Source of the DNA: Aegilops tauschii subsp. strangulata
Lineage: Eukaryota > Streptophyta > Magnoliopsida > Poales > Poaceae
Assembly: GCF_002575655.3 (NCBI RefSeq)
Contig: NC_053038.3
Coordinates: 148,630,885-148,694,884 of the forward strand
Reading direction: 5' to 3'
Length of the DNA: 64,000 nt
The notes below the pieces were generated by a model. The model was not told the DNA's origin. It made no database searches and worked only from the letters and a program-made list of their open reading frames with translations. Positions 23,658 to 34,400 of the stretch are shown here, piece after piece (position 1 is the stretch's first letter; every line of letters begins with the position of its first letter). The position numbers were made by a program, and so were the translations under genes.

Positions 23658-26096
23658 CGGATCTTCCCCCACAGCAAGACAACACAAGTTTTTTAAAAGT
23701 TCTTTAAATATCCAAGTATTGATCTCAAATGGTGTATTGAATTTGTTTCCATTGACTGGCAGAAACTTTAGGCATGTTTGCAATTGGACAAATGGTGTAT
23801 AACAATGATCATCATCTGTAAATTGGACAATCGGACAGCATCAGCAGGAGGACAGCAACATCAATATTTTCTCATGCATTACAGGTTTCCCAATTGATCA
23901 TTACACTGCAGTAATTTCTTCTGATGCCAATTGTAAACAGACCAAAGATAAGCAAGCATGGCCATGTGTAAGTTGTTCAACCTGTTCCTCTGATCTGTTG
24001 GAAATCTTGTCCATACACAATCAGTGACTGAAAACTGTACACCTATGGGAAATTTTGCTCTAATTGTACACTGGATTACCATGGATTACTCAATTCCCAA
24101 CACTTTACACTGTTAGTTTGACAAACTTCTTTAAATACCTTGCCAGTCCAACTACTCCTGTGATCTGTCAATTATTGCCAATCCAGCTTCGAGATGCACA
24201 CAACTAACTGAGTTTTTTTGATCTGACAAACAGCAGCAGCAGAGGGTAGTAGCCAACAGTAGGAGCAGGGCGGGGACTCGATCGGGCAGGCAGCAGCGGC
24301 AGCAGTAGCAGAGGTCTGCGTGGTCCTGATGAATGAAGCCAACAGTAAGAAAAGCCAACAGTCTTGACAGCAAATAAGAATGAAAATTGTGAATGACAGA
24401 TTAGTCTTGTCATGATTACACCTCAGGAGTATCAGGTTTAATTTGATGACTTTTCCAAACTCCTCTTCCAAACTATACTTATAGATCCATCTAGGGCAAG
24501 GTGGCAAGATTTCTCCATGTGATTTTGTGACAACAATGTCCACATGCTTTTAATACTGGAAAAAAAGAGATATCTCAATCCAATGGGAATATGGTATCAC
24601 TTACTCTGTTGACATGAATTCCTTGTTGTGTGTGTGTGTTCCTTGTAAAACATAGTGTGTGTGGCGATGATCTCACTCACTGGATGGATCCTTGTTTCCT
24701 TTCCTTGACACAAGCAAACCAAATGAAATGAAAACTTATTTATTTACAATAAAATCAAAACAAGGAAGCAAGGAAAGGTGAAGATGGACTGCACTTTAGT
24801 TTCATTTATTGGAGATTGTGTTCCTAAATAATCTCCAAAACTGAAGTTTCTCCACTAAAACTGAAATTGAACTGCAGTTATGTGAACATACTCAGTACAC
24901 CGGAAAACATCAACAATTTGTACAGATTATCTAGATGCAAGATGTAACAATTTGGCTTTGTTGTTGTTGTTGTTGTTGTTGTTATATCTAGATCAGTAAA
25001 TAATGGTTCTTTTTAAGATTATATTGGAGTATTAATTTGGAATTATTTGAGTTTATTGTGTATGTTTGTGTCATGTTCAGGCTAGGTTACTCATTTGATA
25101 TTCAACACAGACAACTCTCTAGTTTATCTTTTGTCACTCCATTAGAGAGAACATTTACTCCAAATTTCTGAACTTTAATGATATCCCTACGGCAAGGCAT
25201 GCTATCTCTTTAGCAAGGCATGCTATCTGGACATACTCCATGCCAGATACTGTTGTTCAAAATAAGACACTGTTGCTTATATGTTCAGGGGTACTAAAAT
25301 TGCATAGTGCTCGTATGTTCAGAGATATAGACAGAACTAACCAAATGTTCGCAAGTCATGTTGAGCGCCACATGCTGCAACAGAAGGCCGAAGACCAAAC
25401 CTTGAACTACAGATTGTTCTAACAGAACTTTAGATGTTCTACAGGTCATGTATGACTCCCAGATTCTAACAAAAAAATTCTGATCAATTTACAGTGCCTT
25501 ACTACTGTACTCCATCAATTTACAGTGCCTTGCTACTGTACTCCTACTCAATTTATAGTCTCAATGGAGTAAATAAAAATGTCAGCTACTGTACTCCATC
25601 AGCTACTACAGGAAGAGAAAAAAGATAAAAATTCAGTTATCTAGATGAATTCGGTTAAACTTCAGTGATAGTTTGACAGGCTCCAATTTTGGAAACTTCA
25701 GTGATAATCTTCAGTTTTATGACACGATTCCAATCTGACAATGTTGCTACTGATTTCTGACTGAATATTGCTCCAAGTTATCTGAATTATTCAGATCAGG
25801 TTAACTGAATTATTCAGATTAGGTTAACTGAATTATTCAGATTAAGTTGACTGAATTATTCAGATTAAGTTAACCGAATTTGTCAAGTTAGAGCCTATAG
25901 GAATAAACATGAATGGTTGATCAATCTACCCACAGACTGTATATATATAAATAGAACAAGGTACTGGCTTGATGAATCTGATCTATCTATAGAAACAAAA
26001 CAGAACAAGGTACTGGCTTGTTGAAATGGGAATCGGGATTGCGAGGCACAGTCATAAGAAAGCATTCATCACATTCAGAGTTCATCTCAAATGCAC
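23658..26096. other. Intergenic with short tandem repeats, no gene seen
   Basis: Contains a CAG/CAGCAG-rich patch (about 24230-24310), a (TTG)9 run (24956-24982), and two 35-bp copies of AATTTACAGTGCCTT at about 25487 and 25518. No coding chain was recognised on either strand. Confidence 0.45.
25782..25873. repeat. 23-bp tandem repeat, four copies
   Basis: The unit CTGAATTATTCAGAT plus YARGTTRA starts at 25782, 25805, 25828 and 25851. Each unit holds the perfect palindrome CTGAATTATTCAG. Confidence 0.92.
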
Positions 26097-26224
26097 CTTG
26101 TTGATGATGAAGTATTACAGATTATCCTTGAGGATGTAAAGCAGGACCCAGCCCACCACCGGCATCTCGAGGACCCACAAGAAGATCTTCACCAGAAGCC
26201 TGGCGACCCGAGGAGCTGCTCGCC
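26097..26224 (-). pseudogene. Fatty-acid amide hydrolase-like exon fragment
   Basis: The minus frame reads APRVARLLVKIFLWVLEMPV then VGWVLLYILKDNL, a stop, and YFIINK before a GT donor (26095-26096). It resembles the membrane-proximal N-terminal segment of plant fatty acid amide hydrolases, which cleave N-acylethanolamines (family knowledge). A short in-frame insertion carrying TAA lies between DNL and INK. No other exon of that gene was found nearby, so it is an isolated fragment. Confidence 0.6.
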
Positions 26225-26529
26225 AGAATTCAGCATTCAACAACACGAAAATAGGATGAGAATTCATAATTCAGCAGCAACAAATGTCGAACCTTTGACA
26301 TTGGGACATACAGCAACCGCCGTGACTGTAATTCAGCAACAACCGCTGAAGGGGCAGGACTCGTTGTCCTCCTCGACCATGGGGGAAAGCCCCAGCAACG
26401 AGCCGTTGGTGCTCCCGCCCTCCGACGACACGGAGATGTCGCGACAGACATGGTGCCTAACACTGGGGTTACATGATAAATAAAATTTATCTGGTTCCTA
26501 ACCATTTATGTGGGGTTACAGGATGTATT

Positions 26530-27850
26530 CGACGACCCTGAGAATAGTGCAGTTGGCTGATCAACATAGATAAAGATTCGACTCCTGCAGTAGCCAATAT
26601 CCAATTCCAAACAGAGAGAAGATTATACAGGTCTAAACAATCTCTAAGAAAAATATTATACAGATTGATTGATTAGTATACAAACTGTCAGTATATATAA
26701 TATACCTGATCCTAGCCAAACTCATTCCAGAGTAGCGACATATTGTCTGCTATACAGTCCAAAAGGCATTCCTGAACGATTTTTGGGTCAGCCAAATAAA
26801 CACCCAACACGGCCTATCCTTGGGGCACATCCAGGAGTTCGCCCTCTTTTGAGAAAAGGTGTCTGGGATCAACCTTGTTGCCGGTGTCCGTGATACTATC
26901 CTATGAAAGCTCACTACAAGTGGCAAGTATTCCGCTTCTTCGGCCTACATGGCGCCGTTCGAGGGCCATCTCAGGAGCAGCATGAACAGCTCCTCCCAAG
27001 TGCAAGTTTTTTGCTTGGCTCGTCATCCAGAATCGTGTTTGGACAACGGACAGGCTGCAGCGTCGGGGCTGGCCCAATTGTGGGCTTTGCCCTTTATGCA
27101 AGCAAGTTACTGAATCTGCACCACATCTCCTATTCCAATGCAGATTTTCCCAACGCGTTTGGGCTGATGTGGCTTCATGGATCGGCGTAAACAGTGCTAT
27201 CACTGCAGGCTGGCATCACGAGATTTCTGTAAAGGAATGGTGGTTCAAGACTATCCTAGATAGGGGGCCCCCGAGGAAGGCTCTGGCCTCCATGCTCATG
27301 CTTGTTTCATGGAAACTCTGGAATGAGCGCAATGCAAGAGTTTTTAGGAATGTCGCTACCACGGTGACCATGGTCACTGCTAGGATAAAGGAGGAGGCTC
27401 GTATTTGGGCGCTTGCAGGCGCTAGACACCTGTGTAATGTAATGCCGCGAGAGTAGACTCCATTCCCCCGCCTTGCGGGTACCTGTTAAAACTTCTCTCT
27501 TATTCAATGAAAATGGCAAATCTTTTGCCTTGTTTCAAAAAAAAATGTTGTCTGCTATGTGGAAGGGGCCATTCTCGTAGAAGAGGGCTAGCTTGCTGCA
27601 GTAGCCAGGTCCTCCCGTCAGCCAGATCACCACCTGGTCCTCCTTCTTGTGCCGCCTGAATTCAAAGAAGTAGAACAGCCTCCACGAAAAAGTGGCAGAT
27701 GTAAGACATAGGATAATCATGAGAAACGCAACATGAACGAAGAGGCAGGAGGCTGGATGAGTGAGCTCACCTGGCGTCATGAGTGGTGGGGAGGCGATAG
27801 TACCCAGTGTGATGCCCGAGGTTGCTCACCGACGTCACAACAGTGACTTT
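26530..27850 (-). pseudogene. Serine carboxypeptidase-like (SCPL) gene fragment, split by a LINE
   Basis: Three exons are visible. Exon A (27771 to about 27850) has NLGHHTGYYRLPTTHDAR. Exon B (27679 down to 26706, interrupted by the LINE at 26754-27547) reads LFYFFEFRRHKKEDQVVIWL and then TGGPGYCSKLALFYENGPF. With the LINE removed it continues HIADNMSLLWNEFG, TAG, DQ before a GTATAT donor. Exon C (26584 to about 26530) reads ESNL then IYVDQPT after a one-base insertion. The intron between A and B is 91 bp (27680-27770) and in phase. Lesions are: an expected Trp codon changed to TAG (26712-26714); GGPGYCSK where the family has GGPGCSSE; a frameshift; the LINE; and loss of the catalytic Ser, Asp and His exons. 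SCPL enzymes are secreted or vacuolar acyl hydrolases or acyltransferases. Confidence 0.85.
26754..27547 (+). mobile_element. 5'-truncated LINE (non-LTR retrotransposon)
   Basis: Carries the C-terminal part of a LINE ORF2. It has the zinc-binding segment KFFAWLVIQNRVWTTDRLQR followed by CGLCPLCKQVTESAPHLLFQC (Cys/His zf-RVT pattern), then WKLWNERNARVFRN, and stops at 27456. Upstream, the same protein is visible in another frame (SGKYSASSAYMAPFEGHLRS) with a stop and a frameshift. The 3' end is a short A tract. An 11-bp target duplication TTGTCTGCTAT flanks it (26743-26753 and 27548-27558). It sits inside exon B of the SCPL fragment, in the opposite orientation. Confidence 0.9.
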
Positions 27851-27994
27851 GGATAGAATCACCGCCCAAAAGGATCAGATATTCAAGTGCGGCGCATAGT
27901 TCCTTCAAGATAAAAAGAATAGTTGACTATGTGATGTTTCAAATAGTCCGTCCATAGTAGTGTACTGTGATATAAATATATAACAAAGGATCAC

Positions 27995-29600
27995 AGGATC
28001 ACCTCCATAGCTAACAATAGTATCACAAATAAATGAAATTGCCTCAGAAGCATCACTGACCATGCCACTTGTTGTTCCTTGGGGGGAATTTCTGCAAGAT
28101 ATATTTACATATTTCATCAACCAAGCATATGTCAATCTATACTCACTTGCCTAGAAGTCATGAAATTAGATAGAAATGCCATCAAAGGGTAAGCACCTAT
28201 AATCAATGCAAGTGACTATAATTCCACGCTCCGCTAACCGTCTTCCAAGAAGACCACCCCACGCCCTGTAAGTAAACAGAATCATGACCATCAACAATGG
28301 AAGTCACCGAGAAAGGCATCTTGAGAAAAATTCATTCACCCAATGATCCAAGCTCCACCAATTACAAATACCACAACTGGATTGGGTTTGCTACGATCTG
28401 TGGGTATGTACAGATCCAACACGTACATTATGATTTTCAGTAACGCTAACATGGATCATAACTCAAATGTTTTTTGTTTCTGCTGTATGTAACTCTGCTT
28501 AACTATTTCTTGGCTGGTTTCCATAGACTACGCTTCTAAGCACCTGACTTGAGAAGAAATAGTAATACCCAACTGGCAACCCAAAAGAATGAAATGCGTA
28601 TGTTAGAAATAATGAGCAAGCTTCAACTGCATCTACCAATTGTGCAGAGAGCAGTTTAATTTAACAAGCTCAAAGTCACTTATTGTCAAGAGCCAAGAAT
28701 ATTTGATCACCATAATGATAACTAACATGATGAGACGAAAGATAAACTCAATTTTCACACACCTCTTATGAAATCAGGCATAAGTAAAACCACATATATT
28801 AGGACCGCAAGAAGTCGACATATCCACGGAGAGCCTACCCTGAAAACAAATAAAGGAAGTATCAAAAATATCCATAGAAAAAGGGCAAGCTCAATCATAT
28901 AGAAGCTTCTTTTGGGAAAATATATCATATATGCACTTGGACGTTTTGGTGAATAGATTATAGGCAGTCATTGTATATTAGGAAATATGAAGCGTGCGTA
29001 CAAAACAGAAGAAAAAAACACTGAAGGTTAAATTCACTGAAAATTAACTGAAAACGTGTGGCGCCACTGCAATGAACTTGCGCTGAGAAACGCAGATTAT
29101 CATAAGCTAATCGCTGGTCTACAGGAAGAGATATTGCACAGAAGGCTAAATCAATTAGGAATAAGTTCACATGGGTGATCTCCTCTGACGATTAGACGTG
29201 CCCACCAGAGAAATTTGTGTGCAGTGTGATGCCAATCATACTCCTGTTCGAGGCCAAATCATCACAAAACTATGCAAAGTCTGTCGCACATACAGTGGAT
29301 CAATGCGATGGTGTGACACCAACATTGAAGCCTAACCCTCATGGGCGAGGAAGAGGGAGGGGTGATCGAGGGTCGCTGGTGCCCCGCAGTAGTTACCCGA
29401 GGGAGAGGAGGAGGATGAAGGCGAGGCGCGTGACGAGGTAGGTCTCGGCGGCGCATGGCCGACGTCCTCCCGGAACGTGGTCCGCCTCCCGACGCCGCGG
29501 GCGCCCGCGCTCGGGGTGGAGGGCACCGACGAGTCGCGCTTCCGCAGGCGCGGTGTGCCGCTGCGCGAGGCCGAGGAGGCGGGCTGTTGTCCGTCCGTCC
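27995..29600 (-). pseudogene. Isoprenylcysteine alpha-carbonyl methylesterase-like hydrolase (ICME), 3'-truncated
   Basis: Exons read on the minus strand: (1) about 29600-29397, ending AAETYLVTRLAFILLLSLG; (2) 28839-28763, VGSPWICRLLAVLIYVVLLM (membrane-like); (3) 28572-28504, [20 protein letters not shown]; (4) about 28425-28340, [20 protein letters not shown] then GGAWIIG; (5) 28265-28197, [20 protein letters not shown]; (6) 28091-27995, [20 protein letters not shown] then [12 protein letters not shown]. Junctions 1/2, 2/3, 4/5 and 5/6 are in phase. In the family this is followed by the GQSAG nucleophile exon, which is absent; SCPL sequence starts about 150 bp on. Exon 1 needs a one-base shift between REDVGHA and AAETY. 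No ATG occurs on the minus strand between about 29457 and 29998. The acceptor of exon 4 is also unclear. The enzyme would demethylate prenylated proteins, but this copy cannot be complete. Confidence 0.8.
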
Positions 29601-30144
29601 GTGGGTTGAGAGCTTCCGGTGGCGGGGCGTGTCGCGTCGGTGGTTGGAGAGAGGGAGAGGGTGCCTCGCGAGCGTGCGCGTGACAGCGGCCGCTGGAGCG
29701 CGCGCGAGGGTGGGGCCCGCACTCCTACCGAGCACGGGGGGAGGCCGGCAGTTGAGGAGGAGGTGAAAGCGATGCGGCAGGCGAGGGGCGAGATCGATGG
29801 GGGACTTGAGGGCGGGCGGCGGCGGCGAGGAGGAGGAGGAGCTAGGGTTAGGAGAGTGGGGAGCGGGGGAAGGGGAGAACACACGCGCTCTCTCCTATTG
29901 AGCTGGCAGCTCGTCCGCCCAGGGGTACGCCAAATGTCGAAAATGCCCTCGGTGGCCACCCAATTTTACAGGCGGTGGCACGTCGGAGGGCACACTATTC
30001 ATTGCAATAGTGTTTCGGTTTGATCCGGCGGCCCAGATTGTCTAGGAGCGAGATCCAACGGCCAGGAACGCATCAAGAAAACGATCCGACGGCCAGAAGT
30101 CGCTAAACTCTGAGGAGCCTCTGTTTCCCCCGCGGTGAATCTTT
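29601..30144. promoter_or_regulatory. Probable old 5' UTR/promoter of the ICME-like fragment
   Basis: GC-rich, with CTCCTAACCCTAGC on the minus strand near 29855, a frequent plant 5' UTR motif. Nothing else coding was recognised. The role is inferred from position. Confidence 0.35.
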
Positions 30145-31178
30145 CTGGATAAGTCCTTTTAGAGATTCCAACATGGACTACATACAAAAAGGGCGATCTC
30201 GCCAGCATCTCTCCCAAGGAGAGTTCTCCGCCACCGTTTTCCGGTGGCTTCCCTTCGCCGCCGACTGACCTCGGTCGTTGGTGGTGAGGGGGGTCGCCGG
30301 ATCCGCGTGTGTGGATAGTTTTAGGCTAAAGTAGCATTGTTTTTAGGCTGTTCATCGGCTTGGCTTCGGCGGCAGCGATGACGGCACTGAATAAAAATTC
30401 TTCAGATCCTTCCCCGACAAGGCGATTGGCCCTATGGTTGGGGATGATTTTGGAAACCAGTCTATTTCCAGCAAGGATGTGTGGTGGCGGTGGCATCCTC
30501 GTGGCGGAAATGTGTCCTCGGGCTCCGTCGTTGCGACGTCATCTGCTCCAACGTTGGTGCGGAGCTTGGGAGGTAGTCCAGGAGCGAATGCAGATTGTGG
30601 TCTGCATCGACAACATCTAGAAGATGGACATGTGTTGGGTTCATGGTTGATGGATGGCAGGTGTGGTTTTCTCCTTCGGCGTCTTAGTCGTGGTGGGATG
30701 CCTGATCTGGAGTTCGATGGCGTGTCCAAGGTGTTGCCCTGGTCTGATTCGTTCAACGGCAATGGCTTCACTTTTGGTGAGCCGCCTTGGAGGTCCCCAA
30801 AGCTGCATATCAGCAATGGAGCCGCGTCGAGTTCAGGTGAGGAGGTGACCCATCATTCTTTTCTTTAATGGCTGTTGTGGTGGTGCTGAAGGTAGGTGAC
30901 AGGCGTTGGTGTCAAGCTCAGATGTTATGCAATCTTTTTAGTTTTGTCATATCGGTCCTTACGTGGCTTGTACTTTAATCTTTATGATATGAATCAAACA
31001 CGTATTACCATGCAGAAAAAAGAAGATTTCAACATGCACCACATACGAAGCAAAATGAGTGAATCTACACTTTAAAATATGTCTATATATATCCATAGAT
31101 AGTTCATATTGAAATCTCTAAAGGACCTACCCTCGAAAAAAATCTCTAAAGGACCTATATTTAGGGGCGGAGGGAGTA
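30145..31178. mobile_element. Stowaway (Thalos-type) MITE split by an insertion
   Basis: The left part is TAAGTCCTTTTAGAGATTCC to about 30182. The right part runs from about 31019 (AGATTTCAACATGCACC) to 31178, ending TATTTAGGGGCGGAGGGAG before TA. The two parts together make one MITE. The left terminus is lost. Confidence 0.75.
30183..31018 (+). mobile_element. Non-LTR retroposon-like insertion
   Basis: About 836 bp lie between a 23-bp imperfect direct repeat (AGATTCCAACATGGACTAC and onward at about 30158; AGATTTCAACATGCACCAC and onward at about 31024), consistent with a long target duplication. It ends in GCAGAAAAAAG. Open frames on both strands have no recognised domain. It may be a non-autonomous or 5'-truncated LINE derivative; the class is inferred from the ends only. 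Confidence 0.6.
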
Positions 31179-31445
31179 TACACAAGCAAAACAATTCATC
31201 AATGCTACGTTTGGTGGTATGCGGCAGCTGAAGCACAGTTCACGGCGGCACCTGCTGAACATCGTCACTCTGGATTCATACAGTTGATGGTTCAACAACT
31301 TTGAGTTTCATACAACAATTTCTTTCTTTCTTTGTTTGTTTTGCTCAATGTACTGTAAGGTTTAAACTGCAGCCGCTTTGTAAAACAACAAAGGAGTTAT
31401 ATACAACAACATTTTTCTCTCTCTCCCTCTCTTTTGAAGCTAAAG

Positions 31446-34400
31446 CTAAAGCCCAGAGCAGAGGAATGATAAGATGGGTCCTGCCCTCCGACGTGTCCTC
31501 TCACTGACCTTTGCCTCCTCAACGAGGAGCTTCTTCAACCTAGAGCAGCTCGAGACGACGATCGCCACTCCGGTGCTGGTCACTCGCTTGCAGTACACCA
31601 GCTGGCATGACTGCAGCTGTAAGCACCCCCTGACCAGGTGTCCCAGACCAACATCGGTGACCCCTGGGCAGTGCGAGAGTGCAATGTCTTTAATCTGGGG
31701 GCAGCCTTGGCCAATCTCTGCCAGCCCCATGTCCCCTGTCATCTGCAGTTTGCAACCAAATCATCAACAAAGATAATACAATACGAAAATAGTGCAAGCT
31801 TTTACTAAAGATGGAGGACTGGGTACAAAATAACTGTAACATGGATCTTTCCACTTCTTCAAAAATAAACACAATCTATCAAGATTAGCGCTGGATTCCT
31901 TCCCTGTGCCGGTTCCAGTTCAGTGGTGAAAATTTTGAATACCTACACTTACACAAGACGCTGCTGTTCCCTCACGTTGAGGGCAACCAGACTTACTGGG
32001 GCGTTGTTGATCCCTTGCATGCAAGGCAACATTTCTATGTTGGGTGATGCAGAAGAGTTCATATCATGACATACTTCATTTTCCTTTTGATGACCAACAT
32101 ACTTCACATTTGAACAGCTCATATTGGTATCTCAAATTCTGCCATATTTTCCTGAGCTACAAAAACTTTTGTTTGTTTGTTTGTTTGTTTACATATACTT
32201 TTTTTATGTTTCACTGTTTTTAAAATTTACATTGTATAGAGGCTGCGTCAATTAATTCAAATCGGAGGGAGTATATTTAACTTGTAAATCTAAACCCAAC
32301 AATTATGAAGACAAGGTACTCTTGAAGTTTCCTATATAACAGAACCTGGATGTAAGACTGAATTCTGGGTTGTATCCAGTCAAGATCATACTGCCATTCT
32401 GGTTTCTTCAGGTAAAAATGGACATAATTTTAATTCAGACTCCTAATGACTTGTGCTAGGGCAATCTATTAACAGGTTTCCCACACCACGAAAGAGAAAG
32501 ACCATGTGTGCGATCAAATCACGAGGATCACATTTTCTCTTTGTGAAATCAAGCTAAATGGTCTTACCAGCCAGTTTTCGACTGTTTCCCAAACCTAGTT
32601 TGATGTTTGAAGAAGTGAACTAAAGGTCATTCTCATACTCAATTTTTGGATGATTGATAGTACAGTAAATTCAGTGTCAAAGTATGTACCGGCAGAACAC
32701 TTATGTCCAGAAAGACAAGATCACCACATCCTCTCGCAATGGCAGCCAGTCCATTATCAGTGATTAATTGGCACCCGCACAAGTTTAACTTTTGAAGAGA
32801 GCAACCTTCAGCAATTGCAGCCAGCCCTGTATCAGATACCCTGAAGAAAAAGTTGAAACAAAATTCACAAACTGAGATGTCAACATATCATCATGGAGAA
32901 GTACTTCAGTAAATGATATACATGGGCAAGATAAATAAAAAAACTGGATAAATGAATGGTAGTATTTACCTCTCACAAAATTGGAGCGTTAACTCCTTAA
33001 GTGATTTACAATTCTCAGCAATTGATATCAATGCTTTGTCTCCTACCTTCATACCAAAAGAATTCAATCAACCAAACAAATCAGGATTCTGGACTTCAAA
33101 TGCACATATAACAATATATGTTCCATCTAAACACACCCTGTTTCATACTCCAGAAATGTATTTCAGAAGCAACCAATTGCATTAGAAGGCATAAAGCAGA
33201 AAACTGTGCCAAACAGAATGGGAAAATTTTGTTTTTGTCACTAGTTTTTGCCAATTTTCCTTATGCTACTCTAGATTTTGACATTTCACTTTTGCCACTC
33301 TTAGCTTTTGACAATTATCCAATTGACATTCTGTGGCAAAAGCAAAATAATTTTATTTCACTTTTGCCACTCTAATTTTTTTTTATGCCACAGAATGGCA
33401 ATTGTGATAATTGTCAAAAGCTAAGAGTGGCAAAAGTGAAATGTCAAAATCTAGAGTGGCATAAGGAAAAATTGGCAAAATCTAGAGTGGCAAAAACAAA
33501 ATTTTCCCAAACAGAATTAGACCATAAATTGCACATACGCAAAAAGGTCCCATCTGTCTCCATACATGCTAGGCTTAAATTGATGCAGACTTGGAAATTA
33601 CCTCATAACCACGTCGAATGGAAATTTCTTTCAAGTACTTACAACCTTGAGCTATGTGGCACATAGCATCATCACCTATCCTTGAACAGTCAACTAAATA
33701 AAGAGACTGGAGAAGGGTGCAGCCTTTACCAAGCTCCAGAAATGCAGTATCCCGGACCCTTGGGCAGTAAATTAGAGAGAGTTCCAGAAGGCCCCTGCTT
33801 TCATAAGATGAGAAAGCATGTACCATTAACACACAAAAGAAGAAGAATATATAGCTAAAAAGTGCAGGTAACTTAATAACACTAACATAGTAATGTGAAA
33901 TAATTACTTTTCGCAAAGTTGCAAACTAGGATAGCCCATGCTTTTGTTGTAAATGTCATAATAGCAAACCAACTTGCAGTTATTTCACAGACGCAGTTTT
34001 CTAACATATTCCTTTTAACAATAATTCTTCATACCATACTAATTCCCTCACTTGAACTACATCCCACTTAATTAATATTGGATAATCAAATCTACATAAA
34101 ACGTCAATTGAAGAAAGGGAACTTTTAACAAATCGAGTTCTCAACAAAAACATACGGGCACCATCGTCCAATGTGCTCCAGTGCAGCAGTTTCCATATTC
34201 TGACAACCATTGATCTTAAGACGTGCTATTTTTTTGCAGCTGCGTGCTACGAATTCAAGGCTTCTATCAGTTAGTAACAGGCAATCATTGAGAACAAGAT
34301 CTGTAAGATTCTTGCACCCTTTCGCGATGGAAGAAAGGCTCCTGCAAATCCAAAAGTAAGTCAGCAAACCATCAGGAGACCTACAAAACTAACAGAAAAA

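Noticed and set aside
26091..26483. 130-codon plus-strand frame
   Set aside because: It is the antisense of the FAAH-like exon and flanking noncoding sequence.
29262..29959. Long minus frames starting at GTG or ATG above ICME exon 1
   Set aside because: They read through GC-rich 5' sequence. Only the last 20-40 codons match the family, and no ATG exists in the relevant frame.
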